A stretch of 32,526 nt of DNA from an uncultured Clostridium sp. (GTDB taxonomy: Bacteria > Bacillota > Clostridia > Oscillospirales > Oscillospiraceae). The notes under the pieces were generated by a model, which was not told the DNA's origin, made no database searches, and was given only the letters and a program-made list of their open reading frames with translations. The stretch lies in assembly GCA_904420465.1 (NCBI GenBank), contig CAJFVL010000017.1, forward strand, positions 1-32,526, read 5' to 3'. The position numbers and the translations under genes were made by a program. Below are positions 17,034-26,041 of this stretch, piece by piece (the first letter of the stretch is position 1; each line of letters opens with the position of its first letter).

Positions 17034-17594
17034 ATGGAGGACCACATGATTATTGACCTGTACTGGGCCCGGGACCAGCGGGCCATTGTGGAGAGTGAGG
17101 ACAAGTACGGCCCCTACTGCCGCGCCATCGCCCGGGGTATTCTGGAGCGGCGGGAGGACGCGGAGGAGTGCGTCAACGACACCTGGCTGCGGGCCTGGAA
17201 CGCCATGCCGCCCCAGCGGCCCAACATCCTGTCCGCCTTTTTCGGCAGGCTGACCCGCAACCTGTCCCTGGATCGGTGGCGGCGGGAACGGGCGGCCAAG
17301 CGGGGAGGCAGCCAGGCGGAGGCCGCCCTCCATGAGCTGGAGGACTGCCTCCCCGACCTCCGGGGACCGGAGGAGCACCTGGAGGCCGGGGAGACCGCCG
17401 CGATCATCTCCGCCTTCCTCCGGAAACAGCCCGAGCTGGACCGGAAGCTGTTTATCCGCCGCTACTTCCATCTGGAGTCCATCGCCGCCCTGGCCGGACG
17501 CTTCCGGCTGACCCAGGGGCAGGTGAAGTCCCGGCTCCACCGCACCCGTGCCAAGCTGAAGCACACATTGGAGCAGGAGGGGGTTGCCGTATGA
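17034..17594 (+). CDS. sigma-70 family (ECF-like) RNA polymerase sigma factor
   Basis: DAEECVNDTWLRAWNAMPPQRPNILSAFFGRLTRNLSLDRWRRERAAKRG (region 2) and FIRRYFHLESIAALAGRFRLTQGQVKSRLHRTRAKLKHTLEQEG (region 4). Confidence 0.9.
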   Translation: MEDHMIIDLYWARDQRAIVESEDKYGPYCRAIARGILERREDAEECVNDTWLRAWNAMPPQRPNILSAFFGRLTRNLSLDRWRRERAAKRGGSQAEAALHELEDCLPDLRGPEEHLEAGETAAIISAFLRKQPELDRKLFIRRYFHLESIAALAGRFRLTQGQVKSRLHRTRAKLKHTLEQEGVAV

Positions 17595-18157
17595 ACGCTG
17601 ATTTTTTGCTGGATGCCGTGGGGCTTCTGGATGACGACCTGATCGCGGAGGCGGACGCCCCCCTGTCCGCCCGTCCCTCCCTCCTGTCCCGCGTCCAGCG
17701 GGCGGCACCTCTCCTGGCCGCCTGTCTGGTGCTGGTCCTGGCGCTGCGCATGGTTCCCTTCGGCGGAATGTCCGGGGGCGGGGGCGAAATGAACAGCACC
17801 GGCGCCGGCGAGGGGGCTGGCGGGGACTTCTCCTCCCCCGGAGAGCCGTCCTCCCCGGCCGGCGGCTCCTCCGGCGGCGCCCCGGAGTCCAGCGAGGACG
17901 CGGGGGACCGCCCCGCCGCCATCATGGTGGATGGGGTGCTGTACTGGTCCACCGGCCGGGAGATGCCCGGCGAACCGGACCCTTCTGTCATCCAGGAAAC
18001 CACCTCCTATACCGACGGCATGCCCGAGGAGGACGGTCAGAGCAACTTTGCCCGGGAGGGCACCTGGTACGCCGTCACCGATGACGGCGTCCTGGTGCTG
18101 ATTGACCAGGAATGGGTGCTGTTTGAGCCGGCGCCCTCCTGGGCGCAGGAGGACTAA
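17591..18157 (+). CDS. hypothetical membrane protein, possible cognate anti-sigma
   Basis: ATGA overlap with sigma gene; one TM segment (APLLAACLVLVLALRMVPFGG) and Gly/Ser-rich extracytoplasmic linker. Confidence 0.6.
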   Translation: MNADFLLDAVGLLDDDLIAEADAPLSARPSLLSRVQRAAPLLAACLVLVLALRMVPFGGMSGGGGEMNSTGAGEGAGGDFSSPGEPSSPAGGSSGGAPESSEDAGDRPAAIMVDGVLYWSTGREMPGEPDPSVIQETTSYTDGMPEEDGQSNFAREGTWYAVTDDGVLVLIDQEWVLFEPAPSWAQED

Positions 18158-18165
18158 AAAAGCAT

Positions 18166-18192
18166 TGGGCGTCCCCCGGCGGGGACGCCCAA
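18166..18192. terminator. hairpin terminator between convergent genes
   Basis: ttgggcgtcccc...ggggacgcccaa, followed by agcttttcttgtttt. Confidence 0.8.
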
Positions 18193-18208
18193 AGCTTTTC
18201 TTGTTTTG

Positions 18209-18871
18209 CTAGACCCGCTCCAGCAGGCCGGCGGCCCAGGTCAGGTGCCGGCGCAGGGTCTCAGCCAGCTCCTCCCCATTCCTGCGGCGGAGACAGGCCA
18301 GGATTTCCAGATGCTGCCGGGTGCTCTCCCGGATGTCATTCAGCGCCTCCACCGACAACAGCTGATACCGTTTGACGATGGCGTTGTTGTTGGCCATGAT
18401 GGACCTGATATAGTGGTTCTGGCACCGCTCCACAATCAGCTCATGGAGCTCCCAGTCCAAAGCGGAAAACCGCCCCGGGTTGGGAAAGCTTCCCCCCTCC
18501 CCGCACTCGGCCAGCAGGGCCCGGAAGCGCTCCTCCAGGCTGTCAATCTCCTCCTCCGTGATGCGGGACACCGCCGTCCTGGCCGCCTGGACCTCCAGCA
18601 GGCAGCGGACCTCATACAGATCCTCAATGTCCTTTGCGGACAGGGGCTTGACGTATGCGCCGATCCCGTTTCGGATCTCCAGCCAGTCCTCGCTGGCCAG
18701 GGTGCGCAGGGCCTCACGCACCGGGGTACGGCTCATCCCCAGCTGCGCGGCCAGCTGGCTCTCGCTGAGGATATCCCCCGGACTGAATTTCCCCTGGCAC
18801 AGGGCCTCCTTGATGGCCTCATAGGCCCGCTGGGACAGCGTCAGCCTGGCGGGGGATCTGGCTTCCAGCAT
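18209..18871 (-). CDS. GntR family (FadR/FCD subfamily) transcriptional regulator
   Basis: LTLSQRAYEAIKEALCQGKFSPGDILSESQLAAQLGMSRTPVREALRTLASEDWLEIRNGIGAYVKPLSAKDIEDLYEVRCLLEVQAAR. Confidence 0.93.
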   Translation of the reverse strand: MLEARSPARLTLSQRAYEAIKEALCQGKFSPGDILSESQLAAQLGMSRTPVREALRTLASEDWLEIRNGIGAYVKPLSAKDIEDLYEVRCLLEVQAARTAVSRITEEEIDSLEERFRALLAECGEGGSFPNPGRFSALDWELHELIVERCQNHYIRSIMANNNAIVKRYQLLSVEALNDIRESTRQHLEILACLRRRNGEELAETLRRHLTWAAGLLERV

Positions 18872-18902
18872 GGGCTCTCCTCCTGTCCTTTGTGATCCGC
18901 CG

Positions 18903-19310
18903 TCAGTCCTGAATTTCCACCCAGCCCTCGTCGGCGTTGACGGCCACCATGTCGCCGTCCTTGACTGCCTCATAAAAGGCAGGGTCCACCTTGTCCACCA
19001 TGGGCAGCTCCATAATAATGGCGCCTGCCACCAGCACGGGGTCGGGGTCCTGGATGATCAGGGCGGCGGGCATGTTGTGGAACCGGTCCAGATGGTACAG
19101 CCCGTCCTGCTGCACCACCGAGCTGCCCTTTCCGCCGGGGAAGATCAGCACCTTCCGGGCGATGGTGCGGCCCTCCAGCTGATGGTTCTTCTCCTCCATC
19201 ACGCCGTCCTCCGGCCGGACCTGGTAAAACATAATGCGGTCCTGGGTGATCACGGCCTCAGCCTGGGCCTTGCCCTCTGAAATCTTGTGGCAGGAAAATC
19301 TTTTAGCCAT
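18903..19310 (-). CDS. aconitase X swivel/small subunit (DUF126)
   Basis: ISEGKAQAEAVITQDRI...LEGRTIARKVLIFPGGKGSSVVQQDGLYHLDRFHNMPAALIIQDPDPVLVAGAIIMELPMVDK. Confidence 0.88.
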   Translation of the reverse strand: MAKRFSCHKISEGKAQAEAVITQDRIMFYQVRPEDGVMEEKNHQLEGRTIARKVLIFPGGKGSSVVQQDGLYHLDRFHNMPAALIIQDPDPVLVAGAIIMELPMVDKVDPAFYEAVKDGDMVAVNADEGWVEIQD

Positions 19311-19311
19311 A

Positions 19312-20526
19312 TTATTTCACCTCTCCAGTCAGGGCGGCCTCGATGCAGGTATCCAGGTCGCGGATCATAAAGTGGATGCCCCTGCGGCGGGGATAATAGG
19401 CGCACTTGGGGGACTCGGTGATCCCCACCTTGCCCTTCAAATAGTGCCAGCAGGGCTGGTCGGGACAGGTATCGGGGATCAGCTCGGCGCCGGCGGCGGC
19501 CAGCACATCATACACTCCCATGCGCCGGGCCATCTCCGCCCAATCGCTGGAGGTAAGGATGTACATGGGAATGGCCAGCTTCCTGCCCTCAATCCTGCGG
19601 GCGATGTACATGGCCTCCTTCAGGGTGAAGTGGGGACAGCCGAACATGGCGAAATCCACCTTGCCGTCATGGGCCTGGTCACTGAATTTCTCTTCAAACT
19701 CCCGCAGGTCCCGATCGGTGATGACCACCTCGTGCTTGGGCTTCTTGCCGCCCAGCGCCGCCTCCAGCGTGGGAGCCTCAGGGGTAAAGCCCACAATGTG
19801 GTACATGCCGTAAGCGCCCGAGGTGTTCAGCTGAGCGCCCAGGTTGCGCAGGGCCTCGGAGCTGATGTGGCGGGGCAAACCGGTGAACACGGGGATACCC
19901 TCGCCGATCTTGTCCCCCATCATGCCCAGCAGGTGGTACTCGTAGTCCGACTTCATATTGGCCTCTACACGGACCACGATGTCCCCCTTCCGGTTCTCAT
20001 CCAGCAGCAGGCCGTACTCAGGCACGCACCCCGTCACGGCGGCACACAGGGCGCTGTTGGCGCTCTCCCGGTTGGAACGGGCCCCCCAAACGGAATTCAC
20101 ATAGGGGGTGGCACTGGACTCGGAAAAGGCGCAGATCTCCCCAAAGTTGGGGACATTGGAGGCGATGTAGGGGGTGCAGTTATAGGACAGCACCGCCCCC
20201 AGTCCCCGGTAGGCCGCGTCGGTGCGGCGCATGTGGTCGGCGTCGGCCTCATCCACCGGATGGGGGCAGTCCCCGGTAAAGTGGGCCAGGCAGAAGCCAG
20301 GGTTGACGGTAGGGGCCACCCGGCAGCGGGCACCCGCCTTGAGCATTTTCTCGGCAAACCACAGGTCGCCCGCCTGGTTGCTCAGGGCGATGTGAGCCCG
20401 GGTAATGGGCACCATGCGGGGGGCGTCAAAGGCCTCGCCCAGGGCAAACTGGATCTTCATGGCATAGGCGGCGCCCTCCCCGTACTTGCCATCCAGCATG
20501 GCCTGCTGTTCCTGCGTAAGTTTCAT
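19312..20526 (-). CDS. aconitase X catalytic/large subunit (DUF521)
   Basis: MKLTQEQQAMLDGKYGEGAAYAMKIQFALGEAF...LSYNCTPYIASNVPNFGEICAFSESSATPYVNSVWGARSNRESANSALCAAVTG...FGCPHFTLKE. Confidence 0.92.
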   Translation of the reverse strand: MKLTQEQQAMLDGKYGEGAAYAMKIQFALGEAFDAPRMVPITRAHIALSNQAGDLWFAEKMLKAGARCRVAPTVNPGFCLAHFTGDCPHPVDEADADHMRRTDAAYRGLGAVLSYNCTPYIASNVPNFGEICAFSESSATPYVNSVWGARSNRESANSALCAAVTGCVPEYGLLLDENRKGDIVVRVEANMKSDYEYHLLGMMGDKIGEGIPVFTGLPRHISSEALRNLGAQLNTSGAYGMYHIVGFTPEAPTLEAALGGKKPKHEVVITDRDLREFEEKFSDQAHDGKVDFAMFGCPHFTLKEAMYIARRIEGRKLAIPMYILTSSDWAEMARRMGVYDVLAAAGAELIPDTCPDQPCWHYLKGKVGITESPKCAYYPRRRGIHFMIRDLDTCIEAALTGEVK

Positions 20527-20583
20527 GCTGCAAATTCCTCCCTTGTTGATTCAAATAGAATAGAATGGCTGCGCAGATTCTGA

Positions 20584-21822
20584 TCACGTCTCTTCCGCCA
20601 GGCTGAGCCTGGGGTCGGCCTCCACGTCGGGCAGAAGGGCGTCGGAGACCTGGATGTACTCCAGATGCAGGGTGTTTTGGATGCGGATGATTTTGGGGTG
20701 GTCCCGGTCAATGCCCCGGCAGCACTTCAGCGCCACCCGGACGGCGGTCTCCTCATCCTCCACCGTGCAGGGAATGGAGGCGTCGCCCAGGCAGTTGCAG
20801 GCGATGGCGTTGGCATAGGTGGACTCCCAGTCCACCGCCTCCGCCGCCTGCCGGGTGACCACATCGAACAGGCCGATGCCGATACCGTTGCCGTGGCTGG
20901 CCTCGGTCACCCGGGTGAGCACCAGCTTCTGGTACCTGGGGATGTGGAGGACAAAGGTCTTGAGCACCGAGCTGCGCCCCAGGATGTTGGGGTCAAAGCC
21001 CGCCCCGGACACGTCCTTGCCGATCTCCTGGCAGACGATGACGTCGGCCTCGGGCAGCAGGATGCAGGGCATATTGGCCCGGGCCTGGAGGACCAGCTCC
21101 TTCTCCCGCTCGATCAGCCCCCGGGCAGGGACTGCCTCCACCTGGCTGGTCTGGTCGTAGGCATTCTCCAGGACGGCCACCCCGAAGCCGATGGGAGCCT
21201 TTTCCAGAATGACCCGGGCGGTCTCCTCAATAATTTGGGCAAAGTGCTCCGGGTCCTCCTCGTGGACGGCGGAACAGCCCTTATGGTTGCCCAGGCCGAT
21301 AACCAGCATCTTGCACAGGCCGCTTTGGAGCGGCCCCACAAAGTCGGTGTGCAGCTTGATCCGGTTGATGGGGACCACCAGGTCGGCCTCGAATGCGGTG
21401 CGGTCAAACCAGATGGGGCGCCCGCTTGGAGCATGCCCCAGCAGCACTGTGTCCACGCTGGTGATCACCGGCACGCCCAGGTTTTCCGGGGTGATGCCGT
21501 AACCGGCCAGCACCTCCCGCTGCCCCTCCTCGGTGCCGCCGCCGTGGCTGCCCATGGCCGAGACAATGAAGGGCTCCGCTCCCATTTCCTTCAGACAGGA
21601 CACTGTTGTCTCCACCACGGTATACAGGTCCCGGATGCCCCGGCTGCCCACCGCAACCGCTATCCGGGCTCCGGGCCTGATGGTCTCACGGACCTCAGGT
21701 CTTGCCAGCTGGGCCCGCACAGTGCCGGCCACATCCTCCAGCCGCCGGTTGTCAAACTGCTGCCTCACCCGGTGCATCTGCGGCAGAGGCCGCTCCAGGT
21801 CCTCCCGCAGCAGAATCGGCAT
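20584..21822 (-). CDS. LarA-like (DUF2088) nickel-pincer-nucleotide-dependent racemase/epimerase homologue
   Basis: GSHGGGTEEGQREVL and NRIKLHTDFVGPLQSGLCKMLVIGLGNHKGCSAVHEE; H93, H158, K171, H187 match the LarA His/His/Lys/His set in order. Confidence 0.8.
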   Translation of the reverse strand: MPILLREDLERPLPQMHRVRQQFDNRRLEDVAGTVRAQLARPEVRETIRPGARIAVAVGSRGIRDLYTVVETTVSCLKEMGAEPFIVSAMGSHGGGTEEGQREVLAGYGITPENLGVPVITSVDTVLLGHAPSGRPIWFDRTAFEADLVVPINRIKLHTDFVGPLQSGLCKMLVIGLGNHKGCSAVHEEDPEHFAQIIEETARVILEKAPIGFGVAVLENAYDQTSQVEAVPARGLIEREKELVLQARANMPCILLPEADVIVCQEIGKDVSGAGFDPNILGRSSVLKTFVLHIPRYQKLVLTRVTEASHGNGIGIGLFDVVTRQAAEAVDWESTYANAIACNCLGDASIPCTVEDEETAVRVALKCCRGIDRDHPKIIRIQNTLHLEYIQVSDALLPDVEADPRLSLAEET

Positions 21823-21881
21823 GATGATCCCCTCCCTCTCCTAAATTCAGCTTTTACCGCCTGCATCAAGCTTTTGTTCGA

Positions 21882-21893
21882 CCTGTATACAGG
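21882..21893. promoter_or_regulatory. candidate GntR operator, perfect palindrome CCTGTATACAGG
   Basis: 12-bp perfect inverted repeat with GTATAC core just downstream of the predicted TSS of the LarA-like/AcnX/GntR operon. Confidence 0.6.
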
Positions 21894-21910
21894 CTATATA
21901 CTGTATCTGC

Positions 21911-21940
21911 ATTATATATCTCCCTCTTCCCACTTGTCAA
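21911..21940 (-). promoter_or_regulatory. promoter TTGACA-18-TATAAT (minus) for the LarA-like/AcnX/GntR operon
   Basis: Minus strand TTGACA at 21935-21940 and TATAAT at 21911-21916. Confidence 0.75.
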
Positions 21941-22018
21941 TAGATTTCACAAATTTATATTCAGTTTTTCACTCCCCTTTGTCTATCTGAGACACTTTAT
22001 TTTTGGAGCCATGAAAAG

Positions 22019-22048
22019 GCGGCCGGCAGATCAGAATCTGCCGGCCGC
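22019..22048. other. perfect 13-bp hairpin in intergenic region
   Basis: gcggccggcagat-caga-atctgccggccgc. Confidence 0.9.
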
Positions 22049-22200
22049 GGACATTATTGCGCCTGTCCTCTTTTCTTTTTCCGATATTCCATAATAAAAG
22101 GAGCCGTAATCGAAATTTCCATCCTACACGGCCGACCGAATTACATTGCCGCTCAAATCAACCAATCCCCATTCTATAGGCACTCCCTAAAAAAACTCAG

Positions 22201-22229
22201 TTGACAGCCCGGCCGGTCCGTAGTATAGT
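22201..22229 (+). promoter_or_regulatory. consensus promoter of the riboflavin operon TTGACA-17-TATAGT
   Basis: TTGACA 22201-22206, TATAGT 22224-22229. Confidence 0.85.
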
Positions 22230-22250
22230 ACAAATGTCAACTGAATCAGG

Positions 22251-22357
22251 ATCTTCAGGGCGGGGTGCAAGTCCCCACCGGCGGTACAGCCCGCGAGCCG
22301 AAAGGCATGACTCGGTGAAACTCCGGGGCCGACAGTATAGTCTGGATGGAAGAAGAT
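22251..22357 (+). ncRNA. FMN riboswitch (RFN element)
   Basis: atcttcagggcggggtgcaagtccccaccggcggtacagcccgcgagcc...cggtgaaactccggggccgacagtatagtctggatggaagaagat. Confidence 0.97.
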
Positions 22358-22404
22358 CGGACTGCGCAGGGGTATTGCCTTCTGCGCCTGCGGATGTGCG
22401 ATTT

Positions 22405-22434
22405 GCTCTGGAATGGAAGTTCCAGAGCTTTTTT
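22405..22434 (+). terminator. riboswitch expression-platform terminator
   Basis: gctctggaa-tggaag-ttccagagc + TTTTTT. Confidence 0.9.
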
Positions 22435-22517
22435 GTCCCCCCGGGCGCGGGCCTTCCGCTGTTTTCGACGCCTTGGACCGACGGTTCAGGGCGTTCTCTG
22501 TTGTCAGGAGGTTCACA

Positions 22518-23624
22518 ATGCAAGAGGAAGATTATATGCGCCTTGCCCTGGCGCTGGCCGAACAGGGGGCGGGATGGACCAGCCCCAACCCCATGGTGGG
22601 GGCTGTTATCGTCAAGGGAGGCCGGATCATCGGCCGGGGGTGGCACCAGCGGTGCGGCGGCCTCCACGCCGAGCGGGAGGCCTTGATGAGCTGCACCGAG
22701 GACCCGGCGGGGGCTACGCTGTACGTCACCCTGGAGCCCTGCTGCCACCAGGGGCGGCAGCCCCCCTGCACCGACGCCATTCTGGAGGCCGGCATCCGCC
22801 GGGTGGTGGTAGGAAGTACGGACCCCAATCCCCTAGTGGCCGGGAAGGGGCTGGAAATTCTTCGCAATCACGGGGTGGAGGTGGAGACCGGGGTGCTCCG
22901 GTCGGAATGCGATACCCTGAATTCCGTGTTTTTTCACTACATCCGCACCCGGCGGCCCTATGTGGTAATGAAATATGCCATGACTCTGGACGGTAAGATC
23001 GCCGCCCGCACCGGGGCCTCCCAATGGATTACCGGGGAGGCGGCCCGACGGCGGGTCCATCAGGACCGGCACCGGTACCGGGGTATTCTGGCTGGGGTGG
23101 GCACGGTGCTCTCGGACAATCCCCTGCTGACCTGCCGGATGGAGGGCGGCCGAAACCCGGTGCGGATCATCTGCGACACCCATCTGCGGACGCCGCTGGA
23201 GAGCCGGATCGTCCGCACCGCCAACGAGGTGGACACCATCCTGGCCACCTGCGAGACAGACGGGGAGCGGACCGCCCCCTACACCGCCGCCGGCTGCCAG
23301 GTGTGGCAGCTGCCGGCGCGGGCGGGCCGTGTGGACCTGGCCGCCCTGATGGACCGGCTGGGGGCGGCGGAGATCGACAGCCTGCTGCTGGAGGGGGGCG
23401 GCACCCTGAACTGGTCCATGCTGGAGGCGGGACTGGTCCGGCGGGTGCAGGCCTACATCGCCCCCAAGCTCTTCGGCGGCGGTGCCGCCAAGTCCCCGGT
23501 GGAGGGCGCGGGAGTGGCGCTCCCATCCCAGGCGGCGCACCTGCGGGATCTCACTGTCACCCGGCTGGGAGAGGACTTTTTGCTGGAAGGGGAGGTGGAT
23601 GCGGATGTTCACAGGGATCGTTGA
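22518..23624 (+). CDS. ribD: bifunctional diaminohydroxyphosphoribosylaminopyrimidine deaminase / 5-amino-6-(5-phosphoribosylamino)uracil reductase
   Basis: MRLALALAEQGAGWTSPNPMVGAVIVK...HAERE...VTLEPCCHQGRQPPCTDAI; RBS aggagg. Confidence 0.97.
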   Translation: MQEEDYMRLALALAEQGAGWTSPNPMVGAVIVKGGRIIGRGWHQRCGGLHAEREALMSCTEDPAGATLYVTLEPCCHQGRQPPCTDAILEAGIRRVVVGSTDPNPLVAGKGLEILRNHGVEVETGVLRSECDTLNSVFFHYIRTRRPYVVMKYAMTLDGKIAARTGASQWITGEAARRRVHQDRHRYRGILAGVGTVLSDNPLLTCRMEGGRNPVRIICDTHLRTPLESRIVRTANEVDTILATCETDGERTAPYTAAGCQVWQLPARAGRVDLAALMDRLGAAEIDSLLLEGGGTLNWSMLEAGLVRRVQAYIAPKLFGGGAAKSPVEGAGVALPSQAAHLRDLTVTRLGEDFLLEGEVDADVHRDR

Positions 23625-24252
23625 GGAGATGGGCGTCATCCGCTCCATCCGGCGGGGCGCCCGCTCGGCGGTGCTGTCCATTGAGGGCCGGACCGTACTG
23701 TCCGACCTGAAGATCGGGGACAGCGTGGCGGTGAACGGGGTGTGCCTCACCGCCACATCCGTGGACAACGGCGGCTTTACCGCCGACGTGATGCACGAGA
23801 CGCTCCGCCGCTCCTCCCTGGGAAGCCTGGGGCCTGGGAGCCCGGTAAACCTGGAGCGGGCCATGGCGGCGGACGGCCGGTTCGGGGGGCATATCGTCTC
23901 CGGCCACATCGACGGCACCGGCACCATCACGGACGTGCGAAAGGACGACAACGCCGTGTGGTACACCGTCTCCGCCGCCCCGGCCCTGCTGCGGTACATC
24001 GTGGAGAAGGGCTCCATCGCCATCGACGGCATCTCCCTGACGGTGGCAGCCGTGGCGGCGGACCGGTTCTCCGTGTCCGTTATCCCCCACACGGCGGCGG
24101 TGACGGCGCTGGGCTGCAAGCGGCCGGGAGCCATCGTCAACCTGGAGACGGACATCATCGGCAAGTATGTGGAGAAGCTGCTGTGCCCGGCGGGGGACAC
24201 CACCCCCAAGGGCGGCATCTCCCTGGAATTTTTGATGGAACACGGATTTTGA
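23605..24252 (+). CDS. ribE: riboflavin synthase alpha subunit
   Basis: [18 protein letters not shown]...[11 protein letters not shown]...[13 protein letters not shown]; overlaps ribD end. Confidence 0.96.
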   Translation: MFTGIVEEMGVIRSIRRGARSAVLSIEGRTVLSDLKIGDSVAVNGVCLTATSVDNGGFTADVMHETLRRSSLGSLGPGSPVNLERAMAADGRFGGHIVSGHIDGTGTITDVRKDDNAVWYTVSAAPALLRYIVEKGSIAIDGISLTVAAVAADRFSVSVIPHTAAVTALGCKRPGAIVNLETDIIGKYVEKLLCPAGDTTPKGGISLEFLMEHGF

Positions 24253-24269
24253 GTAAGGAGGAACGACCC

Positions 24270-25472
24270 ATGGATTCCCAATTCTGCACGGTGGAGGAGG
24301 CGCTGGAGGAGCTCCGCGCCGGCCGCCTTATCATCACCATCGACGACCCGGACCGGGAGAACGAGGGGGACCTGATCTGCGCCGCCCAGTTTGCCACCAC
24401 GGAGAACGTCAACTTTATGGCCAGATACGCCAAGGGGCTGATCTGCACCCCCATGAGCCAGGAGATTGCCGACCGGCTGGGGCTGGAGCAGATGGTCAAG
24501 GTGAACACTGACAACCACTCCACCGCCTTCACGGTGTCCATCGACCACGTGGACACCACCACCGGCATCAGCGCCCAGGAGCGGGGCTACACCTGCCGCA
24601 AATGCACGGCCCCGGATACCAGGCCGGAGGACCTGCGCCGCCCCGGCCATGTGTTTCCCCTGGTGGCCCGGCGGGGCGGCGTGCTGGTGCGCAGCGGCCA
24701 CACGGAGGCCACAGTGGACCTGTGCCGCCTGGCGGGACTGACCCCATGCGGACTGTGCTGCGAGATCATGCGGGAGGATGGCACCATGATGCGCACCACC
24801 GAGCTGCTGGAAAAAGCAAAGGAATGGGGGTTGAAGGTGCTGACTATCCAGGCCCTGCAGGACTACTGCCGCCGCCATGACAAGCATGTGGTGCGGGAGG
24901 CCTCCGCCGACCTGCCCACCAAATATGGCAGCTTCCAGGTCTACGGCTATGTCAACGACCTGACGGGGGAGCACCATGTGGCCCTGGTGAAGGGGAGCAT
25001 CGGAGACGGGGGCAACGTGCTGTGCCGGGTCCACTCTGAATGCCTCACCGGGGACGTGTTCGGTTCGCTGCGCTGCGACTGCGGCCAGCAGCTCTCCGCC
25101 GCCCTGGGTCAGATCGAGGCCGAGGGACGGGGGGTGCTCCTCTACATGCGCCAGGAGGGCCGGGGCATCGGCCTCATCAACAAGCTGAAGGCATACGCCC
25201 TTCAGGAGCAGGGGCTGGACACCGTGGACGCCAATGTGAAGCTGGGCTTCGCCCCCGACCTGCGGGAGTACTGGACCGGGGCCCAGATCCTCCGGGACCT
25301 GGGTGTGCGGACCATGCGGCTGCTGACCAACAACCCGGACAAGATCTACCAGCTGTCCGGCTTCGGGCTGGAGATTGTGGAGCGGGTGCCCATCCAGATG
25401 CCCGCCACCCAGAACGACCTGTTCTATCTGCGCACCAAGCAGCGCCGGATGGGACATCTGCTGAATTACTGA
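24270..25472 (+). CDS. ribBA: fused 3,4-dihydroxy-2-butanone-4-phosphate synthase / GTP cyclohydrolase II
   Basis: [34 protein letters not shown]...[23 protein letters not shown]...[22 protein letters not shown]. Confidence 0.97.
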   Translation: MDSQFCTVEEALEELRAGRLIITIDDPDRENEGDLICAAQFATTENVNFMARYAKGLICTPMSQEIADRLGLEQMVKVNTDNHSTAFTVSIDHVDTTTGISAQERGYTCRKCTAPDTRPEDLRRPGHVFPLVARRGGVLVRSGHTEATVDLCRLAGLTPCGLCCEIMREDGTMMRTTELLEKAKEWGLKVLTIQALQDYCRRHDKHVVREASADLPTKYGSFQVYGYVNDLTGEHHVALVKGSIGDGGNVLCRVHSECLTGDVFGSLRCDCGQQLSAALGQIEAEGRGVLLYMRQEGRGIGLINKLKAYALQEQGLDTVDANVKLGFAPDLREYWTGAQILRDLGVRTMRLLTNNPDKIYQLSGFGLEIVERVPIQMPATQNDLFYLRTKQRRMGHLLNY

Positions 25473-25506
25473 ATATTGGAATCAAACTGTATCAGGAGGA
25501 AATTTT

Positions 25507-25971
<465 letters not shown>

Positions 25972-25990
25972 TTTGAGCGGCAAGCCAAAA

Positions 25991-26024
25991 GCGGCGGCCG
26001 AACCTGCTCCGGTTCGGCCGCCGC
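25991..26024. terminator. strong hairpin terminator between convergent ribH and CmpB-like gene
   Basis: gcggcggccgaacc-tgctcc-ggttcggccgccgc, 14-bp perfect stem. Confidence 0.8.
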
Positions 26025-26041
26025 CTCTTTGATTTCCGCCG

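Noticed and set aside
19234-20583. 449-aa plus-strand ORF antisense to aconitase X (and 20665..21990 antisense to the LarA-like gene)
   Set aside because: Shadow ORFs; minus-strand proteins carry the family motifs.
22833-25457. 874-aa minus-strand ORF antisense to ribD-ribE-ribBA
   Set aside because: Shadow ORF from high-GC codon usage; the sense strand encodes well-conserved rib enzymes, and the antisense translation is low-complexity without recognisable domain.
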